A stretch of 64,000 nt of DNA, from positions 3,183,001 to 3,247,000 of the forward strand of contig NZ_CP025408.1 of NCBI RefSeq assembly GCF_002847305.1. Direction: 5' to 3'. The notes under the pieces were generated by a model. That model was not told where the DNA came from. It saw only the letters and a program-made list of their open reading frames with translations, and made no database searches. This document shows, in pieces, positions 35,726 through 44,369 of this stretch (the stretch's first letter is position 1; every line of letters begins with the position of its first letter). Origin of the DNA: Paracoccus tegillarcae (GTDB lineage Bacteria > Pseudomonadota > Alphaproteobacteria > Rhodobacterales > Rhodobacteraceae). Position numbers and translations under genes: made by a program.

Positions 35726-35741
35726 CCCTACGGGCTGCCAC
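35726..35741 (+). repeat. attR of element 1
   Basis: This exact 16-bp copy of the tRNA-Glu 3' end (CCCTACGGGCTGCCAC) has no tRNA 5' part beside it. It marks the right border of element 1. Confidence 0.9.
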
Positions 35742-35900
35742 CTCCTCCTCGAAATGTGTTCCAGTCGATTTCGCAGGCGAGGAAATCGTTTGAAATCAAT
35801 CTCCGCAAAACCCATGCGTCTCCATGAGTGTCTATGCATCTCAGAGATGGTGGTATCAAATGCTGGTATCGGATTCGTCCGCGATACCAACAGGTGAATC

Positions 35901-36644
35901 ATGGCTCTGGTCGACACAGCACTCAGGGGGCTGAAACCCCAACAAAAACCCAAGAAATACAGCGACGGCGGCGGGCTGCACCTCTTGGTGAACCCCAATG
36001 GATCGAAGCTGTGGCGCTTGGCTTATCGCTTCGAAGGCAAGCAGAAGACGCTGGCATTCGGGTCCTACCCCAAGGTTTCGTTGGCCGATGCCCGCGCGCT
36101 GCGGGAACGGGCCAAGAAGGCGCTGTCTGATGGTATCGACCCGGCGCGCAATACCCACAGTGCGACCACCGACCACGACACGTTTGAAGCCATAGGGCGC
36201 GAATGGTTGCGGGCGCAGGAACCGACATGGGCACCCAAGTATGCCCCGCAGGTGTTCCGCCACTTTGACCGCGACGTGTTCCCGGCGCTGGGCAGCCGTC
36301 CGGTAACCGAGATTGAACCAACCGAAGTTTTGAAGGTGTTGCGGGCGGTAGAGGCACGGGGGGCGCAGGACATCGCCAAGCGCCTGCGCCAGAAGATCAG
36401 CGCCATCTTCCGCTATGCCATCGCCAGCGACCGGGCCAAGCACGATCCTGCCGCCAATCTGAAAGGCGCATTGAAGCCCCCGCCCAAGACCCGCCACATG
36501 GCTGCACTCAAGGCCGGTGACATGCCCGAATTCATGCAGCGGCTGCGTGCCTTCGACGGGGTTGAGACGACAGCCTTGGCAATGGAACTGGTCATCCTGA
36601 CCTGCCACTGCACTTTCATCCAGCCGCGACCGGAGCCCGGTTAG
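35901..36644 (+). pseudogene. P4-type tyrosine integrase, truncated
   Basis: The first 233 or so residues are a P4-like integrase: the DUF4102 N-domain (MALVDTALRGLKPQQKPKKYSDGGGLHLLVNPNGSKLW, then FGSYPKVSLADARALRERAKK) and the core-binding SAM-like region. The frame leaves the family after AMELVILTCH near 36605, where IS DNA begins, and the catalytic domain is gone. It starts 160 bp beyond attR, so it belonged to a second element inserted at the same tRNA-Glu site. Confidence 0.88.
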
Positions 36645-37211
36645 TGTTTACGCCGATTGGCGCAGGTTGAGCAATCGCCTGACGCGCGGAGCTTTCATCT
36701 CGCGCAGCGGGTCGGGCGATTGCGGTGGTCAGGGCCCGTGCGTAGTCAGCCGGGGTCTGGTAGTCCAAGGCCGAATGCGGACGCTCGGTGTTGTAGTCGG
36801 CAGCCCAAGCGGCGATCTCGACGCGCGCATGAGCGAGGTTACGGAACATGGTCTCGTTGAGCAACTCATCGCGCATCCGGCCGTTGAAACTCTCTACGAA
36901 ACCGTTCTGCATCGGCTTGCCTGGCGCGATGTAGTGCCATTCGATCCGATGCTCGGAACACCACCGCAGGATGGCTTTGGAGGTCAGTTCCGTGCCGTTG
37001 TCGCTGACAATCATTCCGGGTTTGCCACGACGTTCGATCAGGGCCGTCAGTTCACGTGCCACGCGGTGCCCCGATATCGAGGTGTCCGGTATTGCTGCGA
37101 GACATTCACGAGTGACGTCGTCGACCACGTTGAGAACCCGGAAGCGCTGGCCATTGGCGAACTGGTCATGGACAAAATCCAGCGACCATCGCGCATTTGG
37201 GCGAGCCTCGA
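36616..37211 (-). pseudogene. IS3-family (IS407-like) transposase OrfB, 5'-truncated
   Basis: The DDE integrase core is present: [37 protein letters not shown], and [16 protein letters not shown]. The frame is open up to 37211, where it is cut by the IS1380-type end. The N-terminal part of OrfB and OrfA are missing, so this copy is dead. Confidence 0.88.
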
Positions 37212-37915
37212 CTAGCCCGGATTATTCACCAGGCTCGTGCATTCTGATGGCAGCAGTGGCGTAACTCTCTGATTTGGTGTAGAGAAAAGCTGTTCACACT
37301 CACCTGAATACCGGACAGAAAATGCCACTGCTGCCATGACCGATCCTGCCTCAGTTCAACTCTCATTTCCAGCCATCGCGGGCAAAAAAGTTACCGCCGC
37401 TTTTGACGGTGGCGCGATCACGTCGGATGCCGGTGTCCTTTTGCTGGCTCAGGCCGAACGACGCCTGGGGCTCGCGGATCGGTTGGCGGCCCGCATGCCT
37501 GACCGGCGCGATCCGACGCGCATCCTGCACTGCCTGAGCGATATTCTGCGGGCCCGGATTTTGGCAATTGCAAGCGGCTATGAGGATGCCGATGACCTTG
37601 ACGCTCTGCGACACGATCCCGTTTTTATGATGGCACTCGGAAAAGCCCCCGGTGAAGCGGTGGGTCTTGCCAGTCAGCCGACGATGTCGAGATGGGAAAA
37701 CATGCCTGATCGGGGCGCTGAACAGGGCTCTCAAACCGGCACCACCATAATCAAACCCGCGCCGACCGCCCCGCAGAACCCGTAAAACCAACCCAAAAAC
37801 CCTCAGGAAAGCGCCACCACCGGCGAAGCGAAGCCCCGTGGCCAACAGGCTGACAGGAACAAACATCGCGTCAGGCAGAAACAGAAAATCCATCCCGATG
37901 AATAATCCGGGCTAG
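37212..37915. mobile_element. Internally deleted IS1380-family element
   Basis: Terminal inverted repeats CTAGCCCGGATTATTCA (37212-37228) and TGAATAATCCGGGCTAG (37899-37915) are perfect 17-bp complements. About 700 bp lies between the outer ends, whereas complete IS1380 elements are about 1.6-1.7 kb. No matching target duplication is visible at the flanks, so a rearrangement followed insertion. It interrupts the IS3 OrfB. Confidence 0.85.
37336..37785 (+). pseudogene. IS1380 transposase N-terminal fragment
   Basis: The first 115 residues (MTDPASVQLSFPAIAGKKVT, then AFDGGAITSDAGVLLLAQAERRLGLADRLA, ending SQPTMSRWEN) are IS1380-type. After MPDRGAEQ the frame no longer matches because about 1 kb, including most of the catalytic domain, is deleted. 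Confidence 0.85.
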
Positions 37916-37990
37916 GATTGGCGCCCGTGTCCCGACGGCCTTGCGGCGAGTCTTCTGAGCTACTCCCCGAAATTCGGACACTGACATAAG

Positions 37991-38401
37991 CTAGGATTTG
38001 CCGTCTGCTGAGGGTAGCTCTACGCCGCCCAGAAGCGCCATGCCCTCCGTCAGCGGGGCCAGACTACCATCCGGCCGCACAAGTGCCTCAAGCCGCGTCA
38101 GGATGTCGTCAAGGCTTGCGTTGGCCGCAAGATCGGCGGCGGGCCGATACCGGAACCCCCGCGCGGCAGCCAGTTTCTTGATCGCATCGAAGGCCGCTGC
38201 GGCGTCGTCGTTTTCGCCTGCAGCCAGAGCCTCCCAATAGACCAGAAATTCGGCCCGGATGGCAGGCTCCTTCGCGCGGGCCGCGCGCTCGGAATCGGTG
38301 AAAAGCGCCCGGCGCACCTGCGCTCGCGGATCGACATGCGCAAACCGGCGTGGCACCCGCATGACGAAATAGAAGTGATTGCGATGCCGTGTAATGCCCA
38401 T
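37991..38401 (-). pseudogene. Phage-type integrase N-terminal fragment (DUF6538-like)
   Basis: It reads MGITRHRNHFYFVMRVPRRF, then VRRALFTDSERAARAKEPAIRAEFLVYWEALAAG. This is the N-domain of a distinct integrase class, ending early at SADGKS. The catalytic domain is lost, probably to the IS1380 insertion nearby. It starts 125 bp from the 3' end of tRNA-Gly, so a third element probably used that tRNA as its site. Confidence 0.75.
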
Positions 38402-38525
38402 CGAACAGCCCCGATGTCGATGCAAATGTTGATGCATCCCTCTAGGCTGAGGCGGGTAAATTTTCCATTAATCGCAGAAAATCACAGCAATTGCTGGCGT
38501 TTCTTAGTGCTCTACATGAGGCTCA

Positions 38526-38599
38526 TGGAGCGGGTGAAGGGAATCGAACCCTCGTCACTTGCTTGGGAAGCAAAAGCTCTACCATTGAGCTACACCCGC
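38526..38599 (-). tRNA. tRNA-Gly (anticodon CCC)
   Basis: On the minus strand the cloverleaf is GCGGGTG/CACCCGC acceptor, GCTC-GAGC D arm, TTTGC/GCAAG anticodon stem with loop TTCCCAA, GAGGG-TTCGATT-CCCTT T arm, and encoded CCA. It is complete at 74 nt. An integrase remnant lies off its 3' end. Confidence 0.95.
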
Positions 38600-38780
38600 C
38601 ACGCCGTTTTCTTAGTATTCCTCGGTGTTCGCATCAAGTGCTTGTTTGTTAGGTTCAGCCAACTCTAACCGACTTTTTTTCGATCAACATTCGGTCCCGG
38701 GCCACCACGGCGAGTACTGACCTGCCACGGGATTTTTGCTCCACCGTTGATTAGAGTCCGGCCCAACTTGAGGACGGACA

Positions 38781-39047
38781 ATGAAGCGAACGAGATTCAC
38801 GGACGAACAGATCATCGGCATCCTGACGGAGCACGAGGCGGGTGCGAAGTGCGCGGACCTGTGCCGCAAGCACGGCATGTCCGAAGGCACCTTCTATAAC
38901 TGGAAGGCCAAGTTCGGCGGCATGACGGTGTCGGAGGCCAAGCGGCTTAAGGCGCTCGAGGATGAGAACGCGAAGCTGAAGAAGCTGCTGGCCGAGCAAA
39001 TGCTCGATCTTTCCGCGATGAAGGAACTGGTTTCAAAAAAGTGGTGA
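38781..39047 (+). pseudogene. IS3-family (IS407-like) OrfA, orphaned
   Basis: MKRTRFTDEQIIGILTEHEA is followed by the HTH region CADLCRKHGMSEGTFYNWKAKFGG and the leucine-zipper KALEDENAKLKKLLAEQMLDL. Its own OrfB is missing: another IS begins 2 bp after its stop. It is the same family as the OrfB fragment at 36616 but in the opposite orientation. Confidence 0.85.
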
Positions 39048-39111
39048 CTGGACCTGTCGCGGTTTGGTGCCGCTCCTTTGACCACGTAATGTGCAGCAAA
39101 GGAGATGAACC

Positions 39112-39387
39112 ATGGGCACAGTCAGGACGGATGAATTTCGCAAGGATGCAGTGCGGATTGCGCTGACCAGCGGGCTTTCGCGGCGTCAAGTTGCGGATGA
39201 TCTTGGGGTCGGCTTGTCGACCCTCAATAAGTGGGTGAACGCACACCGGGACACGGACGTAGTCTCAGCCGAGGATCGCGAGTTGGCGCGTGAGAACGAA
39301 CGGCTTCGGCGCGAGAACCGTATCCTCAAGGAGGAGAGGGACATCCTAAAAAAAGCCACCCAGTTCTTCGCGGGCCAAAAGCCGTGA
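39112..39387 (+). CDS. IS3-family OrfA
   Basis: The 91-aa HTH protein reads MGTVRTDEFRKDAVRIALTS, then GLSRRQVADDLGVGLSTLNKWVNAH, and a leucine zipper RENERLRRENRILKEERDILKKA. The seven-A run within the last codons is the frameshift site that produces the OrfAB transposase. Confidence 0.92.
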   Translation: MGTVRTDEFRKDAVRIALTSGLSRRQVADDLGVGLSTLNKWVNAHRDTDVVSAEDRELARENERLRRENRILKEERDILKKATQFFAGQKP

Positions 39388-40241
39388 GGTTCAGGTTCAT
39401 CGAAGAACAGCGCGGGGCCTTCCCGATCGACCGGCTTTGCCAGGTGATGAATGTCAGCCCGCGTGGATTACGGGCCTTCCGCAGCCTCCCAGCCAGCCAC
39501 AGGCAGCGCATGGACATGGTCGTTCTGGCGCATATCAAGGAACAGTCGCGTCTGAGCTTGGGCAGCTATGGTCGGCCGAGGATGACAGAGGAGCTGAAAG
39601 AGGTTGGTGTCGATGTCGGGCATCGACGCGTCGGTCGCCTGATGCGCGAAAACAGGATCATCGTTGAAAGAACGCGTAAGTTCAAAGCCACGACCGACAG
39701 CGCCCATACGTTCAACATCGCCCCGAACCTGCTGGATCGCGACTTTAGTGCAGCCGGGCCCAACCAGAAATGGGCGGGCGACATCAGCTACATCTGGACC
39801 CGCGAGGGCTGGCTATATCTGGCAGTCATCCTGGACCTGCACTCCCGCCGCGTGATCGGCTGGGCTGTCAGCAACCGGATGAAGCGCGATCTGGCGATCC
39901 GGGCCTTGAAGATGGCGATTGCCTTCAGGTCGCCACCCAAAGGCTGCATCTTCCACAGCGACAGGGGCAGCCAATACTGTTCGCATGACTACCAGAAGAT
40001 CCTGCGCCAGCATGGCTTCAAAGTCTCGATGAGCGGCAAAGGTAATTGTTATGACAATGCGGCCGTCGAGACATTCTTCAAAACCATCAAGGCCGAGCTG
40101 ATCTGGCGGCGGTCATGGGTAACCCGGCGGCACGCTGAGATGGCGATCTTCGAATACATCAATGGGTTCTACAATCCGCGTCGACGGCACTCAGCACTGG
40201 GCTGGAAAAGCCCGGTCGCTTTTGAACGGAAGGTGGCTTAA
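39384..40241 (+). CDS. IS3-family OrfB (DDE transposase, made by -1 frameshift)
   Basis: The 285-aa integrase-core protein has DDE residues in WAGDISYIWT (Asp), FHSDRGSQYCS (Asp) and DNAAVETFFKTIKAE (Glu). The HTH_21-type region YGRPRMTEELKEVGVDVGHRRVGRLMREN is also intact. Its frame is open back to the slippery site in orfA, so the active enzyme is the OrfAB fusion. Confidence 0.93.
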   Translation: MRFRFIEEQRGAFPIDRLCQVMNVSPRGLRAFRSLPASHRQRMDMVVLAHIKEQSRLSLGSYGRPRMTEELKEVGVDVGHRRVGRLMRENRIIVERTRKFKATTDSAHTFNIAPNLLDRDFSAAGPNQKWAGDISYIWTREGWLYLAVILDLHSRRVIGWAVSNRMKRDLAIRALKMAIAFRSPPKGCIFHSDRGSQYCSHDYQKILRQHGFKVSMSGKGNCYDNAAVETFFKTIKAELIWRRSWVTRRHAEMAIFEYINGFYNPRRRHSALGWKSPVAFERKVA

Positions 40242-40377
40242 ACGAGCACTCGGAGCGGCACAAATACGTGACAGGTCCATTCCAAATCAACACTCTCACC
40301 AAACAACGCACTAACCGCTCCGCTCTGCTGTCAACCACCGCCGTCAGCACCCTGTCGGCCAGTCGCGGTGTTCGCTC

Positions 40378-41070
40378 CTACAATAGCCGCCAAAACCGCT
40401 CTTCATCACTTTTCCCGGTAAACACCCAAAGCAACAGAAGTGGCGCGGTCAGGCCATAGTGCCGGGCGGGCAAGTTGTGCCGGATCGCCGCGTCATAGAG
40501 CGCCAGACTGCGCGCCCAGCTTTTCCGCTTGGTCGGCGATGTCTTGGGTTCTGTGCCGCGATCCACCTCCAAGACGAAGACGCGGAAGCTGCCGCCGTAA
40601 TCGAGCGCAAAGAGCTGGTCTGGGATCAGCTTGGTGCCGTCGATGGGGATGGCGAGTGGGGCCTTGGTGCGGTTCAGGATGTCATGGGCTGGAATGTACG
40701 TCACTCCAGCGCGGGCCGCTGCGATATCGATGGCGCTTGTCACCGCTGATACGGTAAAGCCGTGCCACCAATGGCCGGTAGGGCGGATGGTGTTTGTCTC
40801 AAAGCCATGATCACGCAAATGATCCAAGCCCGGCTTGGCGATGTCATGGATCAAGGGATTGAACTCAGCGCGGATGGTATGGCGCTGCTGAGGCGGTAGG
40901 GTGAGATAGCCCGCATCCCGCAGTTTCAGCAGTTGGCGCCGTGTTGTGTCCATGGAGCGATGCGTCTCAGCGGTCAGGGCATGGAGATAGACCGAGGATT
41001 GCGGACCGTGGCGGTTGATATGGCCGAGCCAGCTTCGGGCGCGGTCGGTGGGGTAATAGTCGCGCTGCAT
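40378..41070 (-). CDS. Replication-relaxation family protein
   Basis: The 230-aa protein has a winged-helix N-part (SSVYLHALTAETHRSMDTTRRQLLKLRDAGYLTLPPQQ) and the Replic_Relax core: NPLIHDIAKPGLDHLRDHG, then RTKAPLAIPIDGTKLIPDQLFALDYGGSFRVFVLEVDRGTEP. Such proteins pair with VirD4-like ATPases in conjugative or integrative elements. Here its start overlaps the ATPase stop. The IS3 element lies 98 bp downstream; the C-terminus may be shortened. Confidence 0.75.
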   Translation of the reverse strand: MQRDYYPTDRARSWLGHINRHGPQSSVYLHALTAETHRSMDTTRRQLLKLRDAGYLTLPPQQRHTIRAEFNPLIHDIAKPGLDHLRDHGFETNTIRPTGHWWHGFTVSAVTSAIDIAAARAGVTYIPAHDILNRTKAPLAIPIDGTKLIPDQLFALDYGGSFRVFVLEVDRGTEPKTSPTKRKSWARSLALYDAAIRHNLPARHYGLTAPLLLLWVFTGKSDEERFWRLL

Positions 41071-43139
41071 CAGAGTGTCGGTGACGGGGCGAAGGGATCG
41101 GGCGGGGGATCGTCAGGGTCGTCATTGTCATCGGCCTCTAGTGCATCAGCTGGGGAGGCCTCTTGCCATGCCTCGGCATAGTGCGCCCGGCTGTGGTTAC
41201 GGATGGCGTCCCGTTCGTCTCTGCTGGCGCGCGCCATGCCCTCTAGCTGGAAGAAGGGGATGCGCATCGAAACGGCTGACTGGGTGAAGCCGCGAATACA
41301 GGTGGCAAAGCTGCCTTTGGGCTGGCGTTCGATACTGTCTGGCGTTGTGCCCATCTGCGACGACAGCGCGCGGGCATCGCGGGTCGAGACCCCGCCCGCC
41401 AGCTTGATGGCGGTATTGGCCTCCAAGGCCTCCATCAGCCCGCCGGACAGCTGCCCCAGATATTGATGCGCCAGCACCATGCCGACCTTGTACTTCCGAG
41501 CCTGAGACAAGATCACGCCGATATTCTGATCAAAATAATCCTGCGCCTCGTCAATATAGACGATGGCGGGCAGGCGTTCATCGGCGGGGATGGTGGCGCG
41601 TTCCTGTGCGGCCTGTGCCAAGAGCGCGATAAAGAACCGCCCGAACACTTCCGTGCCTTGCTCTTTCAAGAGCGACTTGGCGGTGTTGATCAGGATCAGC
41701 TTGCCCGATTGCAATTCGCTGAACATGTCGAACTTTGAGCTGGGATGCGAGAACATCCGTTCAAAGGTCTGGTTTTCCAGAATGCTGTATAACCTGCGCA
41801 ACACCTGCGTCTTGGTGGCGGCAAATTCCTTGCTGTTGAACTCTGTCTCAAAGAAACGGCGTGGGGTACCGGACAGCGCGGCAATCTCTTTCTGGTATGT
41901 GGCCGCACCGCCCGGCTCCAGCAGGTCGCGCAGCGTATGGATGGTGGCGTCAGGGATATGGAACATCAGGCGTGTGATATAGCGGAACACCACCGATTGC
42001 TTGGCCGTCATGCCGGAAGACAAAAGCGATCCCAGCACGAAGTCATAGAGCTCGATAAAGGAATTGGTCAGCCGTTCGCGTTCCAGCGCATCATAGCCGG
42101 ACAGCCGCTCCTGCCCGACCGCAAAGAGGTTGAGGCAGACAGGGAAGGCGATATCCTCAGGATCAATCAGCACGATCCGTTCGGGTGGCAGATGTCTGGC
42201 CGCCAGAATGGTGCTGATCAGATCGCCCTGACTGTCGATCACCACCACGGATTTCTCACCCGCTGCGATATCCGGCAGATCATGTGCGATGAAGTATTGC
42301 AGGGTCTGGGTTTAGCCATGGCCGCTGCCTGCGACAATGTGGGTATGTTCAAAGCGGCGCGCCTCCGGGATGGCAAAGGGCGCCTTGAGCTGAAAGAGCG
42401 GCAAGAGCGGCGTCCCGGTCAAATAGACAGCGGGTGCATCATCACCTTTATATTGCTGCGGCAGGACCGGGTTGCTGCGGTTCGTGGCCGCGAGGTTCGC
42501 TTCCAGTCGCACCCGCAAGGCGCGGAACTGCGGATCATCCCGTTCCCGGAAGAACGGCGCGATGATCGCCTGCACCGCCGCACCCGCTGGCAACAGAAAC
42601 TGCGATATGTCGATCAGCGTATCTCTTTCGATCTGCGGCACCGCCTTCGCGATCACGGCGAGACTTTCCGAGATCGTATCCAGTACAGATTGCGACAGTT
42701 CACGATCATGGCGCGCTCGCCCAAGCCGTGACAGCCGGTCTCGATAGCGCGCACCTTCAACGCTGTTGAGGCTGGCCGGGGGTGAGGGAATGTCCGGGGC
42801 GAGGCCTTCGGCAGCGAAGAGTTCGCGCCCGATGGCCAAGAGATCGCTGCGCAATGGTTCGGGCGTTCTCTTGGGCCAGTGAGAAGATAGCGCTGCGTCG
42901 ATATCCTCTGGTGACAGCACCACCGGACCTGACAGTGCATGTTGATAGAGCGCTTTGGTTTCTTGTCGCGCCAAGCGTTCCCGCCGCGCCGGGCTATCCC
43001 GATACAAACGGAACGAGACATAACCGACCACCCCCACAAACAGAAACGGCAGGGCAAGGAAGGACAGCGCCAGACAGACGGCCAGAAAGATCAGCCCGGC
43101 ACTGGTATCTATCAGCTCTTCAACAAACCCCTTGGCCAT
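41070..43139 (-). pseudogene. VirD4/TraG-like ATPase with a nonsense codon at the Walker A lysine
   Basis: Two ORFs in the same frame form one protein of about 689 codons. The first half starts MAKGFVEELIDTSAGLIFLA with two membrane helices and ends HTHIVAGSGHG followed by TAA (42312-42314). Translation past the stop reads TQTLQYFIAHDLPDIAAGEKSVVVIDSQGD, so the intact motif was GSGHGKT. Walker B is AIVYIDEAQDYF. One A-to-T change of an AAA codon explains it. An internal GTG at 42248 could restart the C-terminal half without an ATP-binding loop. Confidence 0.85.
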
Positions 43140-43498
43140 CAGAGTTCCGTCACGCTGCGACTGCCCGTGTCGGTATTGAGGCCGATCCAACCCTTGAGGT
43201 CGGAAAGCGCGGCCAGCAGTTCCAGCTCATAGAGCTTGGCGCTGGCCGGGTTCGAAAGCAGGAAGCGGTCGGTCTGACCATCCATGATATCGCGAACCAA
43301 AAGCACAAACTTCTCATCCCGGTCATCGACCCTGGCCGTGGCGGGACGACGATCCAAAAGCTTGGTCTTCTGCAAATTCCGTTCCCGGATGACATGCTGT
43401 TCTTCATGGCTCAGATGAATGGTGCAGCAAACGGCGTGATAAGTGGTCTTGAGAATAAGCCCCCGGCGTATCGTCTCATGCTCAACGACAATACGCAT
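43139..43498 (-). CDS. Unknown protein coupled to the VirD4-like gene (119 aa)
   Basis: It starts MRIVVEHETIRRGLILKTTY and contains KLLDRRPATARVDDRDEKFVLLVRDIMDGQTDRFLLSNPASAKLYELELLAAL. No family is recognised. The stop shares a base with the ATPase start (TGATG), so it belongs to the same transfer-type operon. It is mixed alpha/beta with no membrane segment. Confidence 0.6.
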   Translation of the reverse strand: MRIVVEHETIRRGLILKTTYHAVCCTIHLSHEEQHVIRERNLQKTKLLDRRPATARVDDRDEKFVLLVRDIMDGQTDRFLLSNPASAKLYELELLAALSDLKGWIGLNTDTGSRSVTEL

Positions 43499-43641
43499 CT
43501 GCTATGAGGGTGGTGCGGGAGGGTTCATCCGTCGAAAGACGGGTGAAGTCACGGCAGGTGGAGGGGCAGAATTGTTCCGCCCTGAACCGCTATGGAGGCT
43601 GTTGCAGACACCAGCCGGATACACTGTCGGGTGGTGTATCA

Positions 43642-44142
43642 TCAGCGCGACCAAACGGGTTGCTCATCGACGTGTTTCTTGGCCGCTTCAAGGGTGGGGA
43701 ATGTCTTATCTTTGGCCAGATAAGTGCCATCAGTATTGGCAGCGATTACGGTGCTGTAATAAGTGACAGAACCGTTTTGGTGTTGGGATGGTGCCGACGA
43801 CGAAGGGGAGGCCGCTTGTGTTGTGGTGGGCTCGGACACGGCGCCATGATGCACCTGCTTGGCAAACGCCAACTGATCGCGGGCGACCTGCAGCGACTGT
43901 TGGCCAAACTCGGCGCTATCGACCGACGCCCGACCGATTTGCACCATGACCAGCGCCAGAAAGCCAAACAGACAGATGCCAATGCCGGGGATCGCAGCAG
44001 AGATCATTGCAGGAAAGGAGCTATTGAACTGGCTCAGAAACGCAATTGCCATGATAAAGATCAGCGCGCCGCCGATAATGGTGCACCATGCAATAAAGGT
44101 AAGGAAGGAAAAAAGAGAACGGGCGGCGGCGTATGATTGCAT
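43642..44142 (-). CDS. Two-helix membrane protein, unknown
   Basis: The 166-aa protein has two close membrane segments (LFSFLTFIAWCTIIGGALIFIMAIAFL and MISAAIPGIGICLFGFLALVMV). A Ser/Thr-rich linker follows, then a small C-terminal domain (SVTYYSTVIAANTDGTYLAKDKTFPTLEAAKKHVDEQ) that looks like a short beta-beta-alpha repeat. It is divergent from vgrG across 227 bp and lies 144 bp upstream of the transfer operon. Confidence 0.6.
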   Translation of the reverse strand: MQSYAAARSLFSFLTFIAWCTIIGGALIFIMAIAFLSQFNSSFPAMISAAIPGIGICLFGFLALVMVQIGRASVDSAEFGQQSLQVARDQLAFAKQVHHGAVSEPTTTQAASPSSSAPSQHQNGSVTYYSTVIAANTDGTYLAKDKTFPTLEAAKKHVDEQPVWSR

Positions 44143-44369
44143 GACTAAATCCAGTTGGTTAACCTGATCGTATGGTTATTGGCGGTTATCAATGAGTCAA
44201 TAAAAATCTAGACTGACCGGTGTTCTTCTTCGGGAGAGAAATGATATTTCATTTGGTTTCAGATATTTATCATGAGATCGGACCGGAGATATGATGCTGT
44301 CACGTCAGGCTGTCTTCGCGCGATCAGATAGGTTATAGCGATTCGCGTAGTGATTGTGGAAATTGACCA

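Larger units (their letters stand above)
24440..35741. mobile_element. Integrated capsid-forming satellite-like element (cf-PICI type)
   Basis: The element of about 11.3 kb is flanked by 16-bp direct repeats of the tRNA-Glu 3' end. It encodes a tyrosine integrase next to attL, a run of tiny overlapping ORFs, a divergent RHH/YfbU pair, a complete HK97-type head and packaging set (connector, TerL, HNH, capsid, protease, portal), a TOPRIM protein and a Cys-rich protein. No tail, baseplate, lysis or canonical replication gene is seen. Size and gene content match capsid-forming phage-inducible chromosomal islands, which borrow tails from a helper phage. A decayed prophage is the alternative, but every head ORF is intact and the tight gene overlaps argue against decay. 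Confidence 0.78.
39049..40279 (+). mobile_element. Complete IS3-family insertion sequence
   Basis: The element is about 1.23 kb with imperfect terminal repeats TGGACCTGTC...GTGCCGCTCC (39049-39076) and the complement at 40252-40279. It holds orfA and orfB joined by a -1 slippery site (A AAA AAG, 39349-39355). No target duplication is visible, which fits later rearrangement. Both ORFs are intact, so it may be active. Confidence 0.85.

Noticed and set aside
38684..38999. Minus-strand frames over the IS3 OrfA
   Set aside because: They are complements of a clear OrfA with HTH and leucine zipper.
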